Program-made: the position numbers and the translations under genes
The notes under the pieces: model-generated
Database searches by the model: none
What the model saw: only the letters and a program-made list of their open reading frames with translations
Told to the model about the DNA's origin: nothing
Shown here: positions 54,094 through 64,000 of the stretch, piece by piece
Numbering within the stretch: position 1 is the first letter of the stretch
Layout: every line of letters begins with the position of its first letter
NCBI GenBank assembly: GCA_036250195.1
Contig: JAVHZZ010000002.1
Location: 370,211,124 to 370,275,123 of the forward strand
Source: Mixophyes australis
Lineage: Eukaryota; Chordata; Amphibia; Anura; Limnodynastidae
Length of the DNA: 64,000 bases
Reading direction: 5' to 3'

Positions 54094-55684
54094 TTAGTTT
54101 TTGTTTTAGGCAGCAGGGTAAGTGTTATCTTGAACAAGCACATTCCAGAGTTAGTGGTGTTTGCAAGTGAGCTGAGAATTGGGGAAAGTACACAGGCATG
54201 TAAGAGAAAACATGAGAGGTTTATAAACTGAGACTTAGGATGCAAAGAGGCTACTGCAGGACAGGGCTGACTAGGAGTATCGACTCCTGTTGGATTGGAC
54301 GAGGATTGTGCCTGTGTGGATATATAATTCTCCATGGACTGTACTTTCTATGTTGACCTGCCAGAAGCAGGAGGACATTGAACTCAGTCCCTACCAAAGG
54401 ATTGTACATCAAAGTGATTAATACCAGGATGCTAGTGATGTATAGTAGTGTGTGGTTTGCAGTGCGTTGAACTCTCTGGTTTTGTTGTATTTTTGCCAGG
54501 TATGCTGTGTGCTTTTATATTTAATAAAAGGGTGTGTCTTTCACCAACTAGTTGCCTATGTGATTTATTAAACTCACATTGCGTTATCATTACATCAGTA
54601 TACTCACAGTATATTCAAACACAGAAAACAATCAACTTTGCCATATACCATTATTAATCTGTCTGTGGTGGGTTTTCTGTTTTATTTGATCTTTACAGTT
54701 TCTTTATGGCACGTGAAACTTAGAGTTGTACTGAGTAGTTATTGTACCCTCTCAAAATAAGTGCAGGGATATTCTATAAAAGGTTTTATACTCAAATATA
54801 CCTATACTATGGCACAAATGGGTTCATCAGATTATAAATTACAGAACCTGTAACAAAGTCTTTTTATATGTGAGGAATCCACATATTATATGGATCCACT
54901 CCAGAAAAATGTACGTTTATAAACTTTTTAAACTGTTTAAAACAGGTTAACTGTAGTAGTTAACAGCTGGACAGTTACAGGAATTGGGGGAACTGAATTG
55001 GGAAGAATGCTGGATCCCTGGTAAGTCGCATTCAGTATTAAACTAAAACTTATTGAATGTCACTCAAAAGTAATAACCTTAGAAACTAAAGGAAGCACCG
55101 AAGGAAAGTGAACAACTATAAAAGGTGAAATATTGAATAAGAAGCTTTAGATGTTGAAAGCAGCAAGTAGTTGTATCCTATTAGATGATATTTGGCATCA
55201 GATGGCGGAGTGTGTTAAATTGTAGAGAGTTGGATAAGAATACAGGGCTTTAAAACGTCTGCACTGAGGAGCCAGTCAACTAAAACCTAAAGGATAGTTC
55301 TTCAGACACAGTACACGGGAATGGGTTGCAGAGGAAGACATCCTCCTTTCTCGCTAGCAATTCCCACACAGCCAAAATCTAACATTACAGCACAGGGTTG
55401 ACCAAAACAAACTGTCAATTAAACATGATCCTAGCTGTCTCCAGACACAGCAGTGAAAACCTTCTAGCAGCTACACACAAGAAATAAAAACTATGAACCT
55501 ATCAATGGAATGTGAAGACTCACCTTAGAGACACCTGTATGGAAACAATTCTCATGTGTCAGTCTGGCACAGGTGGGCAACATATATAAATAGATACAAG
55601 GAGCTATTCTAGAGAAAGTGATTTCTACAGTATGATAGAAATTTGATATATAATAAATATTATTAAATGTAGCATATATGGACA

Positions 55685-55685
<1 letters not shown>
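54094..55685. other. Unassigned stretch; possible old retroelement 3' end near 54540
   Basis: TTTAATAAAAGGGTGTGTCT at 54520-54539 combines a polyadenylation signal with a following GT-rich stretch, as in an LTR or processed transcript end. No matching second copy or ORF supports a definite element. The rest is AT-rich with no recognisable content. Confidence 0.3.

Positions 55686-55730
<45 letters not shown>
55686..55730. repeat. (TA)n microsatellite
   Basis: TA dinucleotides run for about 44 bp. Confidence 0.97.
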
Positions 55731-55732
<2 letters not shown>

Positions 55733-57833
55733 CTATAATGAATCACACACACCATCACACAAAGCATCCAGTTCGCTGTTTGCACTTTCAAGCACATGTT
55801 TCACTTTCTTTAGTGTTCTCTTATCCTGGCTGTCTCTTAGTAATGCTGAGTATAATAATCCATTTCTTCCTACTCAGACAGAGCTGACCTAGCACTAATA
55901 CTTGCTGACAGGGAGGGAAAGCAGGGTTAGATATCAATACTGCACAGTCTGTACTGCTGTACCAGGCAGCCAAAAAGGGAAGATCATATAAAGCTTCAGG
56001 ACTAATACTGACCTTTCTAACCCACTGAGCTGAGTATGATCCATATCACACTAATAATCACATAAATATTGCAATAATGAATGAGCAGATTAGCCACTTT
56101 AAACACCCTGCACCATTATCCCACAGATCTTATGCTGATCCACCTTTAGAAGAGTTATATATCTTCAAATTAAATTTTGTATCTGGAAAAACTTTTTGGG
56201 TACCATTTGCAAGACCATGCTAATAACCTGTTGGGGGCACTGAGTTCCAGGTAATGCGATCACTCCCCTGTTGGCTGCTCATTGGGCTGTCAAAGTCTGA
56301 AAGCTATTATGCTGCCATATAGAATTAGGACATATTTAAAACATTTCGCTCCCCGCAAAGGTCACAGGATTCTAGAGAACCCTACAGATCCCTACAGATC
56401 TCTAGGATCATAAGCAGTTTGGCCAGTTTAAATGACCAGCTATATTCTTGAAATAAACGTAATATGGAACAAATGGTTACAGATAAATACACAAATAAAT
56501 AAATATAACCCCTTGAAAGGGTCTTGATACTGAATATTTGTCCTAAACACTTTCTGGCTTTGTAGTCTTACTTAGTAAAACAAGGGAGCTCCCATGATAC
56601 TGTGTTTATAAGTTATTGCCCGGTAACTACCAGGAATCATTTGACTTCATTACATGCTAATATGACAGCTGAGAGTGCTGGTTCATTAAAGTCTATGGAA
56701 AAGATTTCACTTTATCTCACCAGGATAATTAATATGTCAGCTCCCATTAATATAGCAAAAAGTAATAATAAAAGCAAATATGTTATACTTCAAAAAACTT
56801 TGTGAGTTTGGAAAAACTGTAACTGTTGTGTTACATTGTTGGGTGCAATTTTCGTTCCCCTGACAAGGAAAGTGTGACCATTGAGATGCAGCATTGGGCC
56901 TGGTAATGTCTAGTTATGTTCCTGATAATAGCGTAACAGTTTGGAACCTTAAAAGTACAACCAATATTTCCTTAAATGATGAACTGAAACATTCATCAAT
57001 AAATACATGTCAAACTGTAAACCCTATGTACAAAGAATACTCAGTGCTCTACAAGTAAATACATTATTATCTCTGCTATGTCGTCACAGTTAACCAGTAG
57101 TTCCCTTGGCACAGATATGGTGAGTTTTTCATGCTATATCCAGACTGAAGTAGCCAGCGAAGCTCCCAGCCAGCATGGTCTATGAGTTATAGCACTGATT
57201 GAAAGCAGTGTAACAGGTTAATAGGTTCAGCAGCTGCCAAGTGTGAGCAAACTCCCAGTGCTCACCTTGGCTCCCTGAGAGTGAGAAAGACTGCATTAAC
57301 CTTGGATATCCCACACACACCTGGAATATCTGATGCTGCAGACGGCACAGCGGTGCTTATGAAGTAAATCAGCACAGTGGGAACTCCACTGGCAGAAACG
57401 TGTTTACAGAAATGTATAGAACACACAAGCAAAAAGCTAAAGTTCTATATTAAACTTCCTGGGATGCGCCTAGTTATTCTGCTGCCTATGCAAAATAGTA
57501 TCTGCTCTGCAGACCATTAAGTCTAAAATCTGGTTTTATTATCATGTATGTAGTATGCGTGAAATGATCAATGAGCATATTTAAAGCCATAAGTGATTTG
57601 TTAAAATCTAGCATGGCAAGTACGCAAGTTAAAAAAAACCTACATTTAACATTGCACTGCATTGTATTATAAGATGTGCATTTGTTATAATATGGGGAAT
57701 GTTTACCCATAACTAAAAAATATACTTATTTATACACATATGAAAGGTGTTTTATTGTGGCAGAAAAGTTGATGAGCAAGGCAACAAATGCCCAATTATG
57801 GTCCTCTTCGTCTACACTAAACTGAAAACATCT
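55731..57833. other. Unassigned stretch
   Basis: About 2.1 kb with only short frames. CCTACAGATC is directly repeated at 56382 and 56392. Nothing else is recognised. Confidence 0.45.
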
Positions 57834-58945
57834 GCAATGCAGAGCCCCATAATCTGATGGCCAGTATATCATGCAGAGTCTAATCACCTGATAACCAATA
57901 TCCAATGCAAAGCCCCATCATCTGATAACCAGTATCCAATGCAAAGCCCCATCATCCGATGACTAGTACACAATGCAAACCCCCGTCATACAAGGACAAG
58001 CATACAATGCAAAGCCCTGTCATCCGATGACTAGTATACAATGCAAACCCCCGTTATCCGACGACAAGCATGTAATGCAAAGCCCCATCACCTGATGACC
58101 AGTATACAATGCAAAGCCCCGTCATATGATGACTAGTATACTAATATACAATGCAAAGTCCCATCATCCGATAACTAGTATACAATGCAAAGCTCCATCA
58201 TCCTATGACTAGTATACAATGCAAAGCCCCGTCATCTGATGACTAGTATACAATGCAAAGCCTCGTCATCCGATGACTAGTATACAATGCAAAGCCCCAT
58301 CATCCGATGACTAGCATACAATGCAAAGCCCCATCATCCGATGACTAGTATACAATGCAAAGCCCCGTCATCCGATGACTAGTATACAATGCAAAGCCCC
58401 ATCATCCGATGACTAGCATACAATGCAAAGCCCTATCATCCGATGACTAGTATACAATGCAAAGCCCCATCATCCAATGACTAGTATACAATGCAAAGCC
58501 CCATCATCCGATGTCTAGTATACAATGCAAAGCCCCATTATCCGATGACTAGTATACAGTGCAAAGCCCCATCATCCGATGACTAGCATACAATGCAAAG
58601 CCCCATCATCCGATGACTAGTATACAATGCAAAGCCCCATCATCCGATGACTAGTATACAATGCAAAGCCCTATCATCCGATGACTAGTATACAATGCAA
58701 AGCCCCATCATCCGATGACTAGCATACAATGCAAAGCCCTATCATCCGATGACTAGTATACAATGCAAAGCCCCATTATCCGATGACTAGCATACAATGC
58801 AAAGCCCCATCATCCGATGACTAGCATACAATGCAAAGCCCCATTATCCGATGACTAGTATACAATGCAAAGCCCCATCATCTGTTTACTAGTATACAAT
58901 GCAAAGCCCCATCATTCAATGATAAGTATTCCTTACAGAACCCCA
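57834..58945. repeat. 34-bp minisatellite, about 32 units
   Basis: The unit is GATGACTAGTATACAATGCA followed by AAGCCCCATCATCC. The central part is highly regular; the first and last units are worn. Variants include CTAGCATAC for CTAGTATAC and GTCATCC for ATCATCC. One unit (near 58135) has a short internal duplication, TATACTAATATAC. Confidence 0.96.
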
Positions 58946-59230
58946 TTATCCAAATATATCACTTATCTACCTCCCCTGTTGCCAGTAGTTCCTTCTCTCT
59001 TTGTTGTAGCATCTGATCACATTGACCTGATTGCCAAATGTAGGATCTGTTAGCAAATTTGCTACACATGTATTTGGCCAAAATTGCACAACTTGTTTGG
59101 CAATTGAAATGAAGGACCACATTAGCTGATTTGATGATGTGCCAGAACAAAATCCATTTCAAGTTAGATTTTTATTTTGTGAAAATAACCATATCATTAT
59201 ACTTTGATAACTCTGTGTATAAACAACATG
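58946..59230. other. Unassigned stretch
   Basis: Spacer of about 285 bp between the minisatellite and a SINE; nothing is recognised. Confidence 0.4.
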
Positions 59231-59562
59231 ATATTTGGTGGTTAGCACTTCTGCTTCACAACACTGGGGTCATGAGTTTGATTCCCGATCATGGCCTTAT
59301 CTGTGTGGAGTTTGTATGTTATCCCCATGTTTGCGTGGGTTTCCTCTGGGTGCTCTGGTTTCCTCCCACACTCCAAAAAAATATATACTGGTAGGTTAAT
59401 TGGCTGCTATCTAAATTGACCCTAGTTTCTCTCTCTCTCTCTGTCTGTCTGTGTGTATGTTAGGAAATTTAGACTGTAAGCTCCAATGGGGCAGGGACTG
59501 ATGTGAATGAGTTCTCTGTACAGTGCTGCGGAATTAGTGGCGCTATATAAATAATTGATGAT
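59231..59562 (+). mobile_element. tRNA-derived SINE with L2-type tail (copy 3, head worn)
   Basis: TGGTGGTTAGCACTTCTGC and GAGTTTGATTCCCGATCATG keep the tRNA-like head except its first bases. The body and the GCGCTATATAAATAATTGAT tail follow. The CT/TCTG simple repeat inside differs from the other copies. Confidence 0.8.
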
Positions 59563-60175
59563 ACTTACATTTTTTGATAAGCTTGCCTGGACTCACTTCA
59601 GTCATCTAGAAGCACAATATCACTGACCAACATCTAGTTATTATTTGTTTGTTTGTAAAGGGTTTCCTGATATTTGTTTTGTGAACCACGATTCTGATCT
59701 AATGTGTTATGTTATGCTCATAGAACACTGTGTAATGAAGCGTGCAGAGACTCACACAAGAGGACAGTAACACACTACATCTCTGATAAGGGAGTAATCC
59801 AAAAGAAACTGTAGAACATGGCTTGTAGCACGTGTAAAGAGATTAAAACAATGTGAAGCGGGCTATGTAAGGGGCTCGTGTAAAACAAAGAACGGTGATG
59901 ACAGAACCATTCACACACCAGTATAATTAAAGGTGGTTTCATCGACAAGCTTTCAGCTAGCTAGTGATAGAAAAAGCCTACAGGCTTTAATGGCTTTGAA
60001 AGGAGCATTTTTAAAAGATCTTTAATTATGTCTATGCTAGGATTTAATTTGTTAATGTAAACAGAAAAATATATTCTATTCGTGATTAAAACCAATTTAT
60101 TTTGCTTTATATGTTATATAAAATATGGGCATTATTCTACAATAGAATATCCCACACAGATGACCTATTTATTAT
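59563..60175. other. Unassigned stretch
   Basis: Ordinary AT-rich sequence; nothing is recognised. Confidence 0.4.
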
Positions 60176-60236
60176 AATCTACGGAATATGTTGGGGCTAT
60201 ATAAATAAATGATGATGATGATGATGATGATGATAA
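60176..60236 (+). mobile_element. L2/SINE tail fragment
   Basis: CTACGGAATATGTTGGGGCT, ATATAAATAAATGATG and an ATG repeat. It is too short to tell L2 from the SINE. Confidence 0.65.
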
Positions 60237-60746
60237 TCTGGGATAGTCCATAGACATTAGCAAGGTGACACCTGTGGCTAATTTAACGAACAACAGAAAA
60301 ATACTTGCAAAAATATATTTCAAGGTAACTAGTTGCAGAGATGTAAAATAATAATTTGCTTTATAAATTCTGCAGCCCAAATGCAGTACTTTAAATTTGC
60401 CAACAATAAATGTCTTTTGTCACAAAGACACATTTGTCAAAGTTTCTGCAAACTAAAGGTATCAGGATATTTGGCTTATTGAATAACATTGTAAATGTAT
60501 ATATACAGATCCTTATGTTATAGAGAGTCTGCTATACATGCCCAGGTCTGGTGGCTAGGGTACAAATTGGATGCCAGTCCTTGTGGCTGGCATATAGAGC
60601 CCATCCTACCCTACATCTAATGTGATTGTCTGGTGTGCTAAATAGATACATCATGGAACCATTTAGAACACACTCTTGATTACCCAAACCATGCTCAATC
60701 CATTTAAACCATGCTTTAATCCACACCGCACCCATTTTGGTAAATC
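60237..60746. other. Unassigned stretch
   Basis: No recognisable feature. Confidence 0.4.
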
Positions 60747-60862
60747 GCAGCACAGTGCTGGGGTCATATGTTTGATTCCGACCAAGGACCTATCTGTGTG
60801 GAGTTTGTATGTTCTCCCAATGTTTGTCTGGGTTTCTTCAGGGTGCTTCAGTTTTTGATGTG
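60747..60862 (+). mobile_element. SINE fragment (head and first body part)
   Basis: GCAGCACAGTGCTGGGGTCA, TTTGATTCCGACCAAGG, GTGTGGAGTTTGTATGTTCT and GGGTTTCTTCAGGGTGC match the SINE at 1359 from its head to mid-body. The tail is missing. Confidence 0.7.
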
Positions 60863-61204
60863 AACGGTTACAGTGGTTGAAGTGGGCCGGTATACAGTGG
60901 TATGTCATACTGGCACTTCTCTTAACTGCTTAGTGTAACTCACCACTTGGTGATCAAATGTCACTATCAAATTTGTCTTCAATACAGAAGCCACATTGGC
61001 TGAGCTTATTAGGCCTCAGTGTATTTTGGTCTACAGAGTAATGGCTGTCACTTATATAACCTAGCCAGTAATAGAGACACACTGTAAGATACAAGTTGAT
61101 TCATCTGAAACTGATGTTCTGGCAAAACTTTATTTACGAACTTCCCCTCAGCAGAATTAGCAAAATCTAGGAATTCTATTTTTTGATTTCTCAACACGAG
61201 TAAG

Positions 61205-61478
61205 TTTGCTCCTGGACAAACCATGTTACAATGCAAGGGGTGCAAATTACTTTATAATATTCCACATAAGTTAAATACTGGCTGTTTTTCATGTAGCACA
61301 CAAATACTTGATAGCTTTATTTTTATACTAAAAATGTAAAGTTAATCTAGGACATGCCCTGGCCCAACTATAAATCTGTCCATACATTTTACATTTACCT
61401 CCCCCTCCAATGCACCATGGTTTTGCCCAGGTGCAAAGTTACTCCTTTTTTATGCTTTGGTCTCCTTAATGCCAGGTG
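61205..61478. mobile_element. Harbinger-like MITE fragment, same family as 63535
   Basis: GACAAACCATGTTACAATGC, GTTAAATACTGGCTG, CACACAAATACTTGATAGC and CTCCTTTTTTATGCTTTGG follow the order of the copy at 63535 almost throughout. The termini are cut: GAGTCATTAAGG is absent on the left and only CTCCTTAATG remains on the right. Confidence 0.75.
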
Positions 61479-63332
61479 TGCTTCCAATTGTGTTCCTCTG
61501 TCCCAATATGTTCCTTTCAAGCAAACATTAACAGACTATAAAAAAATGCTCCCAGAAGTTCTGTCACTGCAGCAGCAAATTCTTAATTCTTATTGGCCTC
61601 TTACATTTCTATGCTTGAAGTTATGACCTAGAGAAGAGTCCACACGTTTCATCCATATTTTGTTGTAATCACAACATCATCTATTTTACTTTCCTTTTTT
61701 GTTTCTGCCGTCATTACACCCAGGAAATCTTTCTTTTACAAGAACAACTTAGTTCCAGCTTCCAGACCCTTTTAAACCAGTGTAATATTCTAATAACTCT
61801 CTTCTCGCTGAGGACCTACATTCTAGCTCCACACAGTACGTGGAGAAGCAGCCAGTCATCTCAGGATGCAATTAAATAGATCAGAGTGAATCAAGAATCA
61901 TCACTCATGTCATCTGTAACTAACGGCAGCTCCCTTCCTGCACATCAGAAAGGCCGCTCATGAGCCAGGCAACCATAAAGCCAGAGTAAATAATCTGCTA
62001 ACATCTTGACTTTTTGCATATTTTAAACCTTTTCAGCAGGTGTGCAGTGTCTGGAGCATTGAGTAGCGTAGACATTCCTCTAATATAAAATAGAGTTCAT
62101 GGGTCTTTAAACTCTGGATAATGTTTTGCATTTGTTTGTACCTAGCGATAAACATGATAATTATGGAATGGAATGAACCTACACAAATTCCTCCTAATAA
62201 ACATTCCTCTAAGTTTGAAAGAAGAGTGTAATGTGACTTGTTGCATTATTCCACTCTTCTCTTTTGCCCGTAGCCTCCACCCATTCTATTCTCTTTCATT
62301 TGCTTTGTCTGCTCTCCCTTCTGTTCCTGCGTGCTGAATTTGTGTTTCTTCATTATGTTCCTAACACCCACTCAGCTTGCCTGGAATCTTTTTCCCTTTT
62401 GTACTCTATTCTTTACACCATGCACACTCACTTCAATTTGTACCTCTCTTGCACATACATTGTTCATTCTCCTCCCCCCCCCCTCCCTTCCCACCCCTGC
62501 AGCTGTCTCAGGCTGTCAGGATGTGTTCTGTGCATCCTCATATTCAGAGATGTTCCTTCTCACCTCGACAGAGGTGCCATGAATACCGAATGAAGCCTTC
62601 TCGTTTCTCTTGCTGCCTTCCCTGAGGGAAACTGCTGCCTGTCTCTTTCTCCTTCATTCAGTTCGAGTTCCCATTATGTTGTACATGAAATTGGTGGACG
62701 CTGAAGTCTTTTTTTTTTTTTTTTTATCTTCCAAGATGATGCTGAATTCTTAAAGCTTCATGCAAAGGGACAATCTGTGACTGTTGCTATTGGAGGAGCT
62801 ATCATTAGTGGCAGAACAATGACGTGTGACGGAATAGATTATATCACATAACGCCATTTATTAGGAACATATATGAGAGCTTAGGAGGATGTTAGGTGAA
62901 AATATAAGTCTAGTTTAGGCAATCTGCAGCCTTTAAACCATTGTGAAATTAAATCACCCAGGCAAGAACTTATCCATGTGGTAAACTTAGATGCTGTGAC
63001 AGCTAAACAGCTATTAAGGATTAATATTTGTTTGCACTCTACAATAATGTTTCAAATAATGTTTTTCAGATTAGCGATAGATTACTTGGCCAATGTATTA
63101 GTCACTTTTATTGTACGAACCTGCTGAAAGTATTTCTGAAAAAGGTACAAACACTTTATTCCCTCAAATCAACTAAAACATATTTTCTAAAACTCATTCA
63201 GTTGTGTGTAACCGCTGTTAAGACAGCTAAAACTTTTAATGAAAACATTCTGCACAGAGGAAGCGGTATAAGTTCTGACAACTGTTGGTAAGAAGAAAAG
63301 GTGGAAGTGCGTGAGGCAGGGGAATTAGACTT
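61479..63332. other. Unassigned stretch, partly pyrimidine-rich
   Basis: Region 62240-62650 is C/T-rich, with a C run near 62470-62486, and keeps overlapping frames of 80-109 residues open through composition. A T run lies at 62709-62727. No gene is recognised. Confidence 0.4.
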
Positions 63333-63335
63333 AAA

Positions 63336-63531
63336 GGGGCATATTCAATTCCGATCCGTTACCGCGGAAAATGCGCAGTACTGCCGGTAATACGGTACCG
63401 CAATAACGCAGATTTTCGTACGCAGCCCTATGGGCTGTGAACGAAAATCCACGTTATTGCGGTACCGCGGATTAGGTTTGCGGCTGTTTTGGCGCGATCC
63501 CGCGGATCGGGATCGGAATTGAATATGCCTC
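63336..63531. mobile_element. Palindromic MITE, GGGGCATATTCAATT terminus (copy 2)
   Basis: The termini are GGGGCATATTCAATTCCGAT and the complement ending AATTGAATATGCCTC. The inner palindrome with TACGGTACCGCAATAACGCA is shared with the copy at 7104. AAA lies on both sides (63333-63335, 63532-63534). Confidence 0.87.
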
Positions 63532-63534
63532 AAA

Positions 63535-63842
63535 GTGCCTGAGTCATTAAGGCAAAAAAAGAGTTAATGTTCTCTGGGACAAACCATGTTACAATGCAAG
63601 GGGTGCAAAAATGTATTATTTTGCACATAAGTTAAATACTGGCTGTTTTTTCATCTAGCACACAAATACTTAATAGCTTTATTATTACACTGAAATTTAA
63701 AGTTGATATAGGACATGCCCATCCCAAATATAAATCTGTCCCCACATTTTAAATGTATCTCTCCCTCCAATGCAACATGGTTTTGCCCAGGTGCAAATGT
63801 TACTCCTTTTTTATGCTTTGCTCTCCTTAATGACTCAGGCCC
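63535..63842. mobile_element. Harbinger-like MITE, G(T/G)GCCTGAGTCATTAAGG terminus
   Basis: Left end GTGCCTGAGTCATTAAGG and right end CCTTAATGACTCAGGCCC are complementary. AAA flanks it at 63532-63534 and 63843-63845. Its left AAA is at the same time the right AAA of the neighbouring MITE. The inner sequence is shared with 61205 and, more distantly, 20637. Confidence 0.87.
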
Positions 63843-64000
63843 AAAATGTTTAAGTTGATAAAAAATATTGCAAACTGGTTCCAAAACGTCAAGTCGGTCC
63901 AGAATGTTATAAAGTTGCCCTTTGCATCTAAGGTCAACACTACCCAGATACAAGTGTAGAGGGGATGAAGCAAAGACACATTTTTAAAGGTACTTTTGTA

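Noticed and set aside
53710..54560. Solo LTR with a MITE inside it
   Set aside because: A polyadenylation signal and GT-rich stretch are present near 54525, but I found no second copy, defined ends or target duplication, so I kept it only as a remark on the gap.
57834..58945. CRISPR-like array
   Set aside because: The whole 34-bp unit repeats without unique spacers, there are no cas genes and the context is vertebrate. It is a minisatellite.
62264..62625. Overlapping 80-109-residue ORFs
   Set aside because: Three frames are open at once in C/T-rich sequence, which indicates composition rather than coding.

Overview
The window looks like repeat-rich, non-coding DNA from a large vertebrate genome, most likely a frog. 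This inference rests on the mix of families: L2 and CR1 LINEs with (ATG)n or (CTATGTTA)n-type tails, a tRNA-derived SINE that shares the L2 tail, palindromic Harbinger-like MITEs, several hAT families and a Ngaro-type tyrosine-recombinase retrotransposon. I found no convincing host exon, tRNA or rRNA gene. All recognisable coding capacity belongs to transposable elements.

Left part (1-11 kb): MITEs at 290, 7104 and 8620; a SINE at 1359; a perfect 19-bp inverted repeat around a hammerhead-ribozyme-like motif at 4833-5004; a CR1 3' end at 5741; a worn Ty3/gypsy integrase at 8030; and an L2 fragment at 9020.

11.3-18.5 kb: an essentially complete Ngaro-like retrotransposon of 7215 bp. Its order is A1 repeat (170 bp), gag, reverse transcriptase/RNase H, tyrosine recombinase, SGNH hydrolase, then B1 (428 bp), A2 (170 bp) and B2 (428 bp). 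This is the split direct repeat layout known for Ngaro/PAT elements. The repeat pairs appear identical on reading, so the copy is young, yet gag and the recombinase each carry one frameshift.

18.5-29 kb: MITEs, a 3-bp-TSD element at 20637, an L2 3' part at 21190, a hAT MITE at 23869, a minus-strand CR1 piece at 24030 and a Tc1/mariner remnant at 25078.

29.3-37.6 kb: two related hAT elements. The 811-bp non-autonomous one (29346-30156) has the perfect 8-bp duplication GTAAATAT. The 6452-bp one (31150-37601) has the perfect duplication GTCAGTAT and carries an uninterrupted 1012-residue BED-finger transposase on the minus strand. Between its start codon and the right terminus lie 22 tandem copies of an exact 100-bp unit. 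The small relative has a 58-bp tandem array in the corresponding place.

37.6-64 kb: minisatellites of 50/51 bp (38132), 51 bp (43205) and 34 bp (57834); hAT MITEs at 42879, 45195 and 50676; a hAT (Buster-like) deletion derivative at 52684 with the perfect duplication CTCTAGAT; more SINE and L2 tails; and two Harbinger-like MITEs inserted back to back at 63336-63842. The long stretches between are AT-rich and I recognise nothing in them.
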